From Gyromitra esculenta (taxonomy: Eukaryota > Ascomycota > Pezizomycetes > Pezizales > Discinaceae), in contig JBCAML010000002.1 in assembly GCA_038503075.1 (NCBI GenBank), forward strand, positions 1,736,001-1,800,000: DNA of 64,000 nucleotides, read 5' to 3'. The translations under genes and the position numbers were made by a program. Shown in pieces: positions 10,022-23,203 of the stretch (position 1 is the stretch's first letter; each line of letters opens with the position of its first letter). A model generated the notes under the pieces. That model was not told the origin of the DNA. It searched no databases and worked only from the letters and a program-made list of their open reading frames with translations.

Positions 10022-12055
10022 CTTGGCTGCTTTAAATTCAAGATTCTATCCAAGATAACTTCAAGAGATGGCGGAGGTCGATTATTCAGACGTATGAATC
10101 GTTGGTGGATAGCTTGTGGGGTGATGCGTACAAAGATGGTTTGGTGTTTCGGTCGTGTCAGAACCCCACGGAGCCCCGAATCACTTACTAAGCGAAATAC
10201 TGTAAATTCATGAAATATCACTCAAATTGAGAAACTAACCATGTTCACCTCCATTTTGAGCACGCGATACTGATATGATATATCGTTCCTATCTTTTACG
10301 TCCACGCTGATGAAATATTTATCAAATTTGATAGTCTAATTGAGAGTTCTCCGAGCATCAGCCAGAACCCAGTATCATCGAGAAGTTTCCCTGCGCTGAG
10401 GTGGGCCCCATGAAACCACGAGCTCGCATAGACTACCAGTAGTTTTTTTCGGTTCAGTCCATCCCGTGCTCTTTCCCCGCGATTTAGCGTCCCTTATGTT
10501 CATCTTCTCCATCGCACGAATCATGGAGACAATTCAACACTCACTCAGTTGTGGCTTGCAGAGTAAAACACCAAATTCGTGGTTCTGGTATAGATACGAA
10601 CCATGTCTTGATTGGAAAATGATACGAGGACGTCCCCCCCAATCACTCCACTAGCGGTGGATAAATAGAAAGAAAGAAAAAAAGCTGTATAGATAGGTAC
10701 TCTAAAGTAGAAGACCTAAACATGCTTTCTATAAACACGTGGACAGTGGTCACCCCTTGGGATATTTAATAGTTACTCTTCAAACCTTGGCCAATGTGTC
10801 CACTTCACAGGAGCCGCATTTAACACCGGTTGAAACAGCCTTGATGGATCGACGGCGGTTGGTTGTATTTAATACCAACTGGTGGAGGTATTCTAACTGC
10901 AGGTTGCGGTCTACGGCAGATACCATACGCAGAAGACTGCCAGATCATCGCCGGAATGAAACGCACGGTAGTGATGGTGCTTATACCGATTATTTGTAGG
11001 CAATTTGAGTTGAAGTTACACTAGGAAGGTTGAGATGTATAACAAATATGATACCTTAAAGAATTCTAGTAAAGTGCTACTTTGTACTTACACTTCTTGC
11101 TTCTGGGGTGTAGGTAGGAATACAATTTGATATACATGCTTGCTTTTTCCCTCTGCAGCTTCGACGCACTCTGTCTGATCCATTTGTTTCGGTCTTCAAA
11201 GAAGCAGCTTTAGCGTGACCTACATTCTATAAGACTCGCACATATGCTAGAGTTCAATTAAATCCGAGTGCGGAAAAATATTCATGCAAGGGGGTTTCCT
11301 ACGGGATTTCCGCAAGAACTGCACTTTTATTAAAGTGCTGACCTCTCAGCGCCTCCCTTATTTGGGCTATCCCAACTGGCAGCAAGGCTCGCGTCCTTAA
11401 CCGATGCTGCAGCTGTGCATAATACACTTTCATGTAGCTGCTACTACCGGTATTGGTAGAATCAGCTCCCGTGAGCATAGGTATTGAACTTGGTTGATCA
11501 CGAGGAACATGGAAAAAAGATTCTAGCAGCAACGTAAGCTTCTTTCAGACCTAGGCGGGAGGGATATCATCGGCGTTGTACATATATATACATGGGTCAT
11601 CCACTAGAGAATGGTAAACAAAAAGATAATAGTATAAAATAAATTACAAAAGCGCAGCAAAATATGATTGGGTATCGGAAAGGCAAAGAAGGAGCAATAC
11701 CCAAACAAAAGATAATGTTACATGATATTGCAACTACACATGGGTGCAATATCGTAAGAAGTGAAAACTCGGAAAATCAAAAATGATACCAGTACCTTGA
11801 AGCCCCGAATTCCCAGAATAAAATAAAGTTGCAGCCCTTCTTAAGTCGATGAGCCAGTTTCATCGAGTCCTTCTTAACCAAACCATTTCCTGCCTTGCTG
11901 CGCCTTCACACATACCAATTACTCCTGTACATCCATTCTTCTTCCAAGAAACCCTTCCGTATACGCCCATAAATTTCGAATTTCCTACGCTATGTTGTCG
12001 CTTTTTCGTGTGAGCTGCCCTCCCTTCACCAACCCACTGCCACTTGCATCGTTGT
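10022..12055. other. Intergenic region without a recognisable gene
   Basis: About 2 kb upstream of the proteasome gene and downstream of the tetraspanin gene. Open frames are short and unrelated to known families. It includes the proteasome promoter; I see no repeat or RNA gene. Confidence 0.5.
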
Positions 12056-12990
12056 TTAAATGTTGCCAACACCCCATTTTTGGTCGATGAGCCTGTAGCG
12101 CATTTGTTCTTTGCGGTATTTGATGAGCATTGAAGCGCAAAGAATGATGACGGCGTCCATCCCTACGAATAATAAATTAGTAATCCAGACTTCTAATCAG
12201 TGGTTGAACCTAACTTACCGACAACGCCAAAAGCAGCAGTGAAGACGAGGTTAAGCCATCTCTCTGAATAACTTGCGAAGGCGCTAACACAGCCCTCCTT
12301 CGATGCCGCAACAATATCACTTGTGCAAACGCTGTCACGAACGTACAAGGGTGAGGTGCTATTCATATAGCCACAGCAAGAGAACTATAGTTTGGGGCAG
12401 GGGCTGTCAGCTTCCTAATTCAGGTCATGCAGTTTGAAGATCGTCTTAGAATCGAATGACAAGCCGTGAACTAAACGCCACCAATGTACCACAAGCACCC
12501 ACCAGAGTTTCGAGGGGAGTTACCTTCTGCTGCAGGATACTCTGTGTAGCGGCAGTTTGCTGACCCCAGATGGTCTCCAGGTTTGCACGTGTCGTCAATG
12601 TCTGCAACCATTCATTCAAACCCACAACGAGCGTGAAGAGCGCGCAGGTCATAACGAGCCATCCGTGGGCCTTGAGCCAGCTTCGCGATGTTGGCAGTGC
12701 AAATGTTGGTAGTGAGATTAGGAACGCAAAAATTACGAGAGCTCCATTGGCAGTAACAGCTGTTATTTAAACCATTAGCTTAAGTTTATACTAAAGTTTA
12801 GTTAGCTAAGCTTAAGTATCTTACCCATTAGTGGGGCGTGCTTCAATAACAAAAACCTCGCGACTGATTCCGTCGTAGGCTCAGAAGCTAGCTCTTTTTG
12901 CCATATCACACTCGCCGCAATGAGCATCACACCAGTTGCAAGGAAAATGAAGTCGCTGACGACATAAGAGGCAACCACCGAGTTGACCAT
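12056..12990 (-). CDS. PLS1: Pls1-type tetraspanin
   Basis: Exons 12990-12825, 12759-12524, 12384-12219 and 12162-12056 give 224 residues, the usual size for fungal Pls1. Four hydrophobic segments are present: DFIFLATGVMLIAASVIW, ALVIFAFLISLPTFAL, LVMTCALFTLVVGLNEW, and LVFTAAFGVVGMDAVIILCA. The large extracellular loop contains the CCG motif (QQKFSCCGYMNST) plus further cysteines (SVCTSD, KEGCVS), as required of true tetraspanins. Pls1 proteins are plasma-membrane organisers needed for appressorium penetration or ascospore germination in studied ascomycetes; the role here is inferred. All splice sites are canonical and the intron phases agree. Confidence 0.92.
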
Positions 12991-15780
12991 ATTGATTGTC
13001 CGGAGAGAAGGTGTATTGGAGGTTCGTTCGAGGGAGCGTGTAGCTTAAGCTTCGCAGCTGGAGCAAGGTGTATCAATTACAGGTCTACTGGAATGTTGCT
13101 GTTGTCGAGAATAGTATTTCGCTAAAAAATGAACTAGTAAAAAGATTGTGGCTGATAACAGAAAAGAACGTCCTGCGCCCTGAATAGTGTGGAATATTCC
13201 GAAGAATAGAAGAAATGGAGAAATGGAAAATAGAAAAATAGAGGAAACGGAGGGGAAAGAAGCGAGAAACGAGAGAATGACAGCCTTGAAGAGAGTGACA
13301 GTGTAAATGAGGGACAAAGGGCTAAAGTGGGAATGCAGTAGGCAACGCAGGTGAAAGGTGGATGAGGGGTTCTTCAGGGACAGTTCAGCCAACGGTTGGC
13401 AAAGTGAGTGTAGGAATTGTGTGACAAGTCAACTGACGATACCACTTCGAAACGTTAAGGGGGAAGTGTTGAGTTCCGTCATTCGATACCGTCCAATACA
13501 GTTCCTTGGTTTCTCTCCTTTTGGAGGTTAGCTTTCGCTAACGGCAGCACGGCATAACTACATGTAATAACCCTTTGCTCTTTTTTTCTTTCGAAAAGCT
13601 TTGTGTTCATTCTATCTTACAGATACCATGATGATCCCATACAGAGCTCGAACAGATCTGTTTCTTCACCCCACCACAGCACCTGATCCGAACCATTAGA
13701 AACAGTGCCTGGCTAAAGCTACCTAGATACTCGTCGCGTGGAGCGCTATCCGTGCCATGAATACGTGATGGAAATCTATCGTGTGGAAAACGAGATCGAT
13801 CCTACCGTGGGCTTGCGTGCGTTGCTCCCGAGAGAAAACGAGCGAGAGAACACTTGGAAAAAGCCCGATGTTCCGCGGAATGTGGCGGGAAGAATGGCAC
13901 AGCTTGATCTAGTTTCGCGGTTTGTTGACCAGCCTCCCATTACCTCTGTCTCGACCGTCCAGAACTTGGAAGATGTAAAAAGGTGTTCGCCATCTCACCA
14001 TGGCCCCATGATTTAGGCCCGTGTAAAAATGCCGGAAAAACCAGTGTCGCTCAGGCCCAATCACCAAGCGCCGGCATCTATCGTGAGATTCGAGAGCGCG
14101 CAAAAGCCGGTTTCATCAGCGAGACCAACAGCCGCTTGCTGTCGCCCTTGGCACTTGCCGTTTCGGGGGCGTTCCTTGCGTGGCAGCCGGAGCCGATATT
14201 TCCCAGTTTGCAGGGTTATTTTGATATCATTTCAAAACCGCCTGCATGCGAGACACTTTTTTGCCTGTGAGGCTTGTTGCGTTACTTTGTGACAAATTAC
14301 CGTGTGCGGTGACTGTCTGCCTTAGAGCGTTCTAGTCACACGCAGAAGTGCCAGCAGAAGTCTTGGGTCTAGCCCTATTCGGGCTAGGATGCCCACAGTG
14401 CCTCCTACTCTTAGACGGCACGGTGTCCTTTAAAGCTGCGAGCTCCCTTTTTTAAGTCCCACCCTTCCCTTTCCGAGAGTCCTTCTCGACCAACGCAGGA
14501 AAGTCGATTCTCTCAGCCCTTTTTAGACACTCTACTTGTCTTCTTTCAGGTCCCTTCCATCCCGAACAGAACCGTCGAGAGAGCAACGAGCACACACCAC
14601 CCCAAGCTCTACCCCTTCGCGCCTTCAGGCTTCCTTCCCATATAGTAACGGTCGCCTACGCTACGCCCTTCGGGGAAAATCTAGGACCAGCCACCAAGAC
14701 ATATCATTATTCATCCGCCTCCGTTCGCCAGCGTCATCCATCCGCTAGGCTCCGTCCGCGCCGTGTCCCTTACGCCGTAAGTCATTGATTTTTTTACTTT
14801 TGGTTTTCCCAGACTGTCGTTTCAGGGACCTTGATCGCAAGAGCGTTCGGGGGGGTGGGGTTTCTCTATATCGTTCCTGTACCTGATTGATTGATATTTG
14901 CCCTTCCCATCCACACATCCCCATCCACTCGATTATTATTATTTGTATCTCTGCCGCTCTGCATCCTGACACACATGCTGCCGGCTACTCTGCGTCAGCA
15001 TATCCTGTCACTATGAACCACAGCCCACCTCTCCGCCGACAGCTTCCCCTAGCCCTGACCAGCACTCATGCTAACTCGATGCACGCCCCCCAGCAAGATC
15101 TTCCCGTCCTCAGTAGACATCGACGTTCCAGCCGGTTACCACTTACGTCCAGTGCCTGTGTGCTTCGCTGCCCTTCCGCTTTCCATCCACTCGCCCACCA
15201 CCCCACGCCCAGCCGAAACACACGCGCGCAGCTGTGCGTTTTGTGCATAACATAATAACCACGAATTACACCCGCCACCTTTTCTCCTCTGACACCAACC
15301 CACCCCTCTCGGAAAAAGAGGAAATAAAAATCCCAAAAAATCCTACTCTACTCCCACCCAGTCCTCCGCTGCCCCCTTCCTGGTCAAATTCCCATCCACA
15401 CCCTCACACACCCTCACCTCACATCTCCCCCCCCACCCTCCCTTTCCCTTTCCTCCCTTCCGAACTCCCGCGCGCACCACAGCCTCTCCGCTCCAACGCC
15501 AATACCAACCCAAATCAACACCCCTTTCCCTTCCCATACAACGACCGACATCCCCCTTCCGCATTCATCGTCCCGTTCCTTTCCCCTTATATTTTAATCC
15601 AGCAGAAACGCAGCAAGCCATACCTCGCTCGCCCCTTCCCTCCGCCCTCCCCTTCCATATCCAGATCCAGGCAAACCATAACACAAGGAAAAAACCACCA
15701 AACCCGAATCCAGTCAGAGGAACATTTTAACCCGCCAAAAAATAAATCTTAAGATAAAAAATAAAATACTTTTCCCGGCC
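12991..15780. other. Divergent upstream region of PLS1 and MCM1
   Basis: About 2.8 kb with no supported gene. The part near PLS1 (13150-13400) is pyrimidine-rich on the PLS1 strand and looks like promoter or leader. The part near 14400-15780 is strongly C/T-rich on the plus strand and is probably the leader of MCM1. It contains a TACATGTA at 13559-13566. The longer open frames (13738-14016 and 15234-15752) begin with GTG, not ATG. Confidence 0.5.
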
Positions 15781-16786
15781 ATGTCTGACAACGACCCGCA
15801 ACCCTCCCCCGGTCCCCACGACGATTCGGGCCCGAACGCCTCAGCCCTCGGTGCTGGCAATGGCGTCCCGAATGCGCAATCCGGTCTCAACAACTCTGTC
15901 GGTGATGGCAATCGCGGCACCAAGCGACCGCGACCGAATCAAGACGACGACGACGACGATGAAGACTCTAAGCCCGGTCGCGAACGTCGCAAGATTGAAA
16001 TCAAATTCATCCAGGATAAGTCACGAAGACACATTACCTTCTCGAAGCGAAAAGCTGGTATCATGAAGAAGGTACATCCATCCATCTCACCTGATTTTTT
16101 ATGTATCATCGTTTCTTCAGGCGCTTTCGCGACGCATTCCTAAACGCGATGAAGCGCGCGAAATCTTTTCGGAAATTCAACTGACGCGTCCTCTTACAGG
16201 CGTATGAATTGTCTGTCTTGACCGGTACTCAGGTCCTGCTGCTCGTTGTTTCCGAGACTGGGCTCGTTTACACATTTACTACGCCAAAACTTCAACCACT
16301 GGTCACCAAGGCCGAAGGCAAAAACCTTATCCAGGTATTTCGATCTTTTTAGTTCTTAACTTGGCCTGAAATTAATAAGCCCTGTAGGCTTGTTTGAACG
16401 CTCCCGAACCACACACGGCAGACAATGGTGTTCCTGAAGCGGACTCGGTGTAAGTTTCTATTTCATAAACATCTTACGTCACTATTGACATCTTGGAACC
16501 ACTAACAATATTATTTCATCTTTATAGTGAATCGCCCGAAGAACCACAGCATGCTCCGCTGCCTCAGCAAGTTCAAGGTGGGCCCCGCGCGGTGCCAATG
16601 CCTGTAGGCCCTGGGGTGCCGGGAGGACCCTACGGTATGCAGATGCCAGATGCACAAGCGCAAGCCTACCAGCAGTATATGCAACAGGCGGCCGCCCAGC
16701 AAGCTCAGGCCCATGCCCAGCGAACAGGTTACATGCCTCAGCAGCATGCCCAGATGCAGCAGCCTCATCCCACACAGACCTCGTGA
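15781..16786 (+). CDS. MCM1: MADS-box transcription factor, MCM1/SRF type
   Basis: Exons 15781-16071, 16200-16334, 16388-16449 and 16528-16786 give 248 residues. After an acidic N-terminal segment (QDDDDDDEDSKPG), the SRF-type MADS domain spans about residues 64-130: RRKIEIKFIQDKSRRHITFS, KRKAGIMKKAYELSVLTGTQ, VLLLVVSETGLVYTFTTPKL. This is almost yeast Mcm1. The factor binds CArG-like P-box DNA and, with partners, controls mating, cell-cycle and metabolic genes. The C-terminal half is Q/P/A-rich (QQYMQQAAAQQAQAHAQ), typical of activation regions. The first intron splits the MADS domain after GIMKK. Boundaries of the short third exon are certain to within a base from phase. Confidence 0.95.
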
Positions 16787-19700
16787 TGGAGGCAATCTTA
16801 ATTATTTTCTTTTTTCATTTCTTTTCATGGTTTCACGAGGTTGCTATAGAGGGCAAAATCAAGATATCGAGGTTTCTTAAACAAAAAAGATTCTAGTTTC
16901 TACTTCCCCCAACACTATCACCGTCATCATCGTCATCATCTTAGTCCCACTCCTCTCCTCCTGGGAATTATGAAAGGAAAGAAGAAAAAAGAAAGAACCA
17001 GGAATTTCTCATTTAACCTTCCATCTCTTATTTTTAGTGAAGCGAGTTTGTTTTGGGTTGATAGGAGGCCTTTTGATTTTGTATTGATCGAAAGCCTGCA
17101 TGCATTATACTAGTAGTTTTTGTTTGCAGATAGTTGTTTAAAGAAGATGCGATGCTTTTTTTTTTGTACCCTCAAAAACTGGGCTTTGGGAGGCTTCACT
17201 TTTTTCCCCTCTTCTACTGGTATTTCTTTAGTTCTCCCTCGTCTTTTCATGTTCTCTTCTTTTCCTTACCGTTTTAACCCAGGGTATTCTTTCGGGGCGA
17301 ACTTTGTATTTGTTTCCTCTTTTTAACTTGTGTTCGACATAGCCAGTCGCTAGTCGTATCAGTGGTCTACGAAAATTTCAGTGTTGGAATCGTCTGTCAA
17401 GTGCTTGATCCTCATCTTTTGTTCCCATTTTTATCACATGGCTTACGATTTTACGTACAGTATGTGATGGTAATTGGCTTGGGTCTATATATACAAGTAA
17501 CTTCTAGTATATAGTGAGTACTTTGTATGCGTGATTGTAAAATGTTATTTTTCCTACATCTTCATTTATTACTGTCATTATACCCCCCTGTGGAAGTGGG
17601 GATGATGTGTATGATCTCTGTTATGTATGACTTGTTGTTTGTAGTTATATCGAGAAAATCATCTCCCTTTTGCAAAGGTTATTTGTGATGCTATTCGAGC
17701 TGTTTTTTTTTTTTGTTAAATCATTGTTTCGCTGTTTTTCAACAAGGTACAAGAATGCCACATACAACCGAAGTTATAGCGTGAACAAAACCCCTATGCT
17801 ATTCGGGTTGGAATGTGAACACATATATATAGGTCTTCGACTATGCTGGTACTTTCTACTTGCGTAAGTAAGGTGTTCACGCTTGAAACGCTTATATATT
17901 GACGTCATTTGAAGAGCTGGAGTCATGTACCCACACTCTGCTACTGGCGAAAAGCACTATGGTTTGACATCGGCATACCAAATGAGGTAAGCCTATTGTG
18001 AATATCTTCCGAAAAAGGGCGCTCTAACTAGCTTTGATGTTTTATAAGTTACTTATTGGAGACCTATAGAGAGCTTATAAGAGATGAAATCTTGCTGCGG
18101 GCCCCTAGTCCAGAAAAGGTTCGTTATAGGCTTATTTACCCCAGTGTTCTGACCACAAGCACACCTCATCTACCAATAAAAAGCCTCAAACCCACTCACT
18201 GTCTTACTTGCCGGATACTCTTACCGGTTGACTCAATTGATAACCTGTATCTGGGCTGAAGGGTGAGAAGATCTAACTAATGCCGGAATAGAAAAAAAGG
18301 AAAGATCTCTTTGGAGGTAATTAAAACCCCAAAAGTGATACCACTGAGTGATGGTTCATGATACGGGTCGCAATGCCTAAATATTAATTAATTTCTTTAA
18401 GACTCTACCTATAGTGCGACTATGAAACAAGCTTTCGGTGATATCACATCGACCTTCACACTTAGCATATACTATAGTCTGAGCATGAGTAATAAATATG
18501 AGGTTCAAGCGATCCCCTTTCTGGAAACTTTGATTTTCCGATTATGGCCTGATTTGTGCGCTTGAGTGGAATGATCTAGGCGCATATTGCAACTATCTGC
18601 ATGTTTAAGCCTAGCCTTCGATACTTGTTGCCAAGGTTCACATATCACGTAACCAAATGTACATGTAGTACTGGAATTGAAGTTTCAGGGTATTTTTAAG
18701 ATATTTTTTCTAAAATATATCTGAGGTTATGAAGCAAATACTGCAATTCAACCGCTTTATTTCCATCCCGTAACTAAGCTTTTCAATTATCATAAAGATT
18801 CTTGCGTTAAGTCTTTCTATCTCATTTGCTCAGCCTTAAGCTCACTATACTCGTCATGATTATAATTATCATAGGTCACTGCGAATTGTCGCTCTAATAC
18901 TGGTGTGTTGAATTTGTTTCGAACAAAACTCTGTTGGCTATTAATTTGGCATCTATATATATCTTATTGCTTGGTATGCGATGCCGGTTCTAGTGAGCTA
19001 ACCGCCTATGGGGCCTGGGTAATGTATAATGGATCGAATCTACTTCAGGTTCGATGGTTATGGCCCCAAGTTGTGGGCACGGTAATATTCTGAAAACTCT
19101 ACTATATTAGCTATCGACAGGCTTTATGGATTTTATCTCATATTATCTAGGCGAGGGAAATTCTTCCCCGGAATTCTACGATGAGTTGCTGGTTGCGGGT
19201 GTTTCAGTATATCTCTGCAGCAAAGCTCTCCACGTGTTCATGCACTCGGTGTATCTTCTTCCATGAAGGTTTCGACATCCTTCTATTATATATTGAAATC
19301 TGCTAACTAGAGTGTCCGGGCCTGCATCTAGAATATAGGCCGTTGATCGATCTTCTGCTTCCTCAAGAGTTTACCTGCTCTACTTCTGACGACGAAAATT
19401 CTTGTAATTACTCTATTATTGATAGTGCTTACATGCATTTATAGGGCCCGATTGAAGTTCTGAGACACATAATGTTACGTGTTGTTTTGGGGTTGTTTAC
19501 ACGTACAATCTCTTGAATATCACTGGGGCTATCCAATTGACTTTATTGGGTTTGCAGTTTGTATTAGTATCGATAATATCGAATGCTCGTATACTTAGAG
19601 TGCAAGACAGGTTTTTTTTTTTCGAGTATTTTAAATTGGTCAAGAAACACACAATGTTGATACCTGTTAACACATTCTTTGAATTTGTTCTTGAGTGTTC

Positions 19701-21412
19701 GATCTAGGAGGAAATCTGCATGCAGGAACCTTTTTAATGTTCGTGCTACCAAGTAACCTAAATCGCAGACTTCAACTGTGGGGCTTTCTTTTTAGGCAAA
19801 TCTAGGCAAAAATTTATCACCACGATACCTAGATTGTGTTCCACAAGATCGTAGAAATCCCGGATATCTGCAAGCGTGCCGTTGAGACCTTAATTTTTTG
19901 TTGTGCGAGTACCTGTGTGCACGTGGGGTGCGGCAATTCTAGTTCTAGTTCTTCGATCACGGCTCACAAAGCCATGGCAAAGGGTCCGTCGAGGCGCCGG
20001 AGACAGAACTCTAACGAGAGGACGAATACATGTAAACCGATGGGTTCATGAGCCAGGTTGATTGCGATGTAAGGTACTGGAAAATAGTTTGAATGCATAT
20101 TTTTACTCGTAAATAGGCACATAGTTAACCCCCACTCTTCCCTGCCGACACCTGAACTAAGTTTTCACGTTACATTTATGTAGCTGCTATCCCTCTCTTT
20201 GGTTTGAAGTCGTAGTAGATGTGTAGAACTCGAGTCCCGGTAATAACTTACACTGGGGAATGAATAGTCGTATAGTTGCGCCGATATACGTTCATAGTGA
20301 GATATAATGAATCAGAAGAGTGAAATAGGATTATTAGATCATGCGCATATGATGAAATCGTGCTTATACATATGCATGGTATGCGACTACTAAGGCTCCG
20401 CTGTATCTCCTAGGTGAAGAACCCAACTGAGATTTGGAGAAAGTATTAGTTGTCGGATGTACATTACTCCTTCGCAGTATCTGTTTTTTTTCTAGTTAGT
20501 TTCACGGTTTGATTTTCAAGAACTTTTTCTCGGAGACTTGGCTTCTATATACCAGTTTGAATTAAGCTTTTGAAGTTCCATGGACCTACATGTATGGAGG
20601 AGTCGACAGGACAGAAATCTTAGGGTGCCTGCAGTCATTGTACCGCAGCTAAGGGTCGTGTTGTACGCTGTTCATGGAAAATCACTCGCTGAAACGAACA
20701 TTCCGGAATTGTTCTGCCAAATGTTATCGTTCATATAGGAATAATCCACAGATCGATGGAAGCCGTCTTGAGCTATTGGCTAAGCGATTAGTAGAGCCTG
20801 TGGAATCTTATCCGTGCTTTGGCAAACATAAAATTTAAACTACCGTCTCCTGCCTATTTCTCAAAAAGTTCAATGCACTTAGGGCTAAATATCTGGGCTA
20901 ATACACTTCCTGAATCGGTATGGAGCCGAGTTCCGGAGCGGAGCATGAAATTCCGTTGTGGGGCTAGTTAGCGCTAACCAGAAACGGTACTGTGAGCTAC
21001 GAGCAAAGCGCATTCTAGGTCACCTGAAGTGGGGGATAGGATCGCAAACCTCAACCGTGGGCCCTTGACCCGTATTTTATAGCATTTACCTTAATAGCTT
21101 CGAGGGATTCTTCGCGCTCTCAGATTTCTTCTTGATGACCGAAGGCTCTACGATCCTGGCTTGTGTGCAGGTATCTATTGGTACGATTTTGCATCTGGAT
21201 TGAGGCCAGTCTCTTATTGTTAAGTTCCAGAATAGGTATGAGCTTATGATTAATCACAGAAGTAAATTTCAGGGATTAAATAACAAGTTAACAGCGGCGT
21301 CAAGCTTAATGACTATAAATATCACAATATTTTGACAAGAGTAAAGTCGTTTGAATGAGCTCAAAGGGGTTTCGACTTGCGATGAAATATGCGTGATGAA
21401 TCTGGGATTAGG
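16787..21412. other. Gene-poor, A-T rich spacer
   Basis: More than 4.6 kb downstream of MCM1. No frame matches a known family, and all open frames are short. It holds TACATGTA palindromes at 18660, 20027 and 20587, and one AAATCACTCG at 20679-20688. I see no intact transposon gene, rRNA or tRNA. Confidence 0.6.
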
Positions 21413-21877
21413 TACTGTACTAGGACAAAAGTTTTCGTAATTGTGCCGTTTTACACCAAAAGTAGCCACTTTAACAGTGCCAAAGGTACAGTCTACCCAT
21501 AGCGAAAAAATTCCAGAACTTGGTGGGGATTTGGAAAATATTTGTGCAGTATCCTCTATTTTTTCTAGCCTTTTTAGTGTTTTCCCTGAGTGGTTATGAC
21601 TGTTTGATTCTTGAGGAGTCTAGAATATATTGATTTTGTGTGGAAACCCATACAAATCTTCCATAGCAACGGAATTCAGCAACAAAATATTTTCTAGCAC
21701 TCACAGGATTTACTCTCTCCTTCTAAAATTTCTCAAGAGTAATCTTTATGCAATTAGTTTATCCTAAAAGCATGTCCTGATTTAATTCATTGAGTCCTGA
21801 ATGTTGTGGGGATAGTGGAATAAGGCTACTTTTGGTGTGAATCGCCAAATTACGAAAACTTCTGTCTAGTCACTGTA
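21413..21877. mobile_element. Foldback/MITE-like element, older copy (element 2)
   Basis: Inverted arms of about 55 bp lie at about 21413-21470 and 21827-21877. Both contain GAAGTTTTCGTAAT-like sequence (left arm AAAGTTTTCGTAAT) followed, after about 10 diverged bases, by ACACCAAAAGTAGCC. The arms carry several mismatches and one small indel, so this copy is older than element 1. TA stands at both outer borders (21413-21414 and 21876-21877), as for Tc1/mariner-type TA duplications; inside it the right end reads CAGTGACTAG. The interior has no coding capacity. The shared ACACCAAAAGTAG(G)CCACTT core links it to element 1, about 18 kb away. Confidence 0.65.
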
Positions 21878-23203
21878 TATATAGAGAAGAAGAAAACCGC
21901 GTTAATAACTTTTCTTGCCTAATAGGGATTGCGGAAAATTCATATTTCCGGGTACCATAAATAACTCCAGAGCGTATGTATCTCTTATAGGGTTATAATA
22001 TACATAAGTTATGTTATTCAGAGGTAGTCATCCTCACGATTTCTCGAGCCAATTGCAAAATATCATGACAAGCCCTAGTTTGCGCGAGAGACTTTACATC
22101 CCGTTGATTACATTATTGCCACTTGGGCTGAAAATATATGTTCCCTGATTAGGTAGTTTTAAGGCAACTCTTCCCATAAAACCGTAGGCTATTTATTTTT
22201 ATCTTCTAGGTATCACCGTTAACATCACTACTACCATGGCCACCACCACAACTGTGCTTTTTACATGTACGGTATGGATATATCATTTAAATTATGGAGA
22301 CATATGCAGTTTAATCTTAGAATCACCCTGTATCCTATAGGAATCATTTGATTGAGATTGTCCTCACGCTAAATGAAAGGTTCGGGGTGTTTAGTCTAGA
22401 TCTCACCTCACACTTAAGTATCAAGAACAATTCTACGCAACAGAAGCTCAAAGCGGAAAGTATATACTTTTAATTTAAGAGGATTTTCAGGGCAACACAC
22501 TCTCAAAACTATGACCACCGTCACCTCTGCAGAGGCATAGTAGACTCTGAGGATTTAATTACAGACCAAGAATTTCCAGAATTAGTCTCAAATCTCAATG
22601 AAGGAATGATAGGCGTAGGAGATTCGTGGACTGGCGGAAGTGTTTAGCTTCCAGTCGAGGTGTTCAAGTCTACAAGTCTGCATAGGTTATGTGGTTTCTC
22701 CAGAATTTTTAGGCTCATGCCTGTCAATCGTGCTTTTAAACCTCGTAATACTATCAAGATTGTACGTTTTAGTTAATATATATTCTCAAGTATAGTAGAG
22801 CGTTGAATAATTCTGCACAACTTCTCCACCCTTAAATGGTCCGATCTGTAGATATTCTGGCATCCTTGCTGATAGGCATTTCTGGACGGTATTTCGAGTC
22901 CGATAGTTATTTGATTTCTGATGTTTCGGGTAACTATGACGCGGTAAGATCAGAGCCCAGTAAAATACTATAGTAATACATGTGGCAATACACCGAAGCC
23001 CATCAGTCAAGAAATATATTATGTATACATACGTAGCTTATCAGGCGAGTCCACTACAAGAAGTCTGGAAGAGGAAGATATGTGAAAACATGCACACAAA
23101 AAGAAGTCCCACCCTGGAAATACAGGAAAGTATACAACCCACAAAAATTTGGGGAAGGGTAAATGGACAGGTAAAGAAGTGGTCCGATATGGAGTTAAGA
23201 TGA
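21878..23203. other. Intergenic spacer
   Basis: Downstream of CBP4. A TACATGTA lies at 22262-22269. No gene supported. Confidence 0.5.

Noticed and set aside
13045..13392. 115-residue hydrophobic open frame on the minus strand upstream of PLS1
   Set aside because: The DNA is a pyrimidine-rich promoter or leader, which encodes S/F/L-rich peptides in any frame. No family resemblance.
15234..15752. 172-codon proline/serine-rich open frame before MCM1
   Set aside because: It starts at GTG with no in-frame ATG, and its composition simply reflects the C/T-rich leader.
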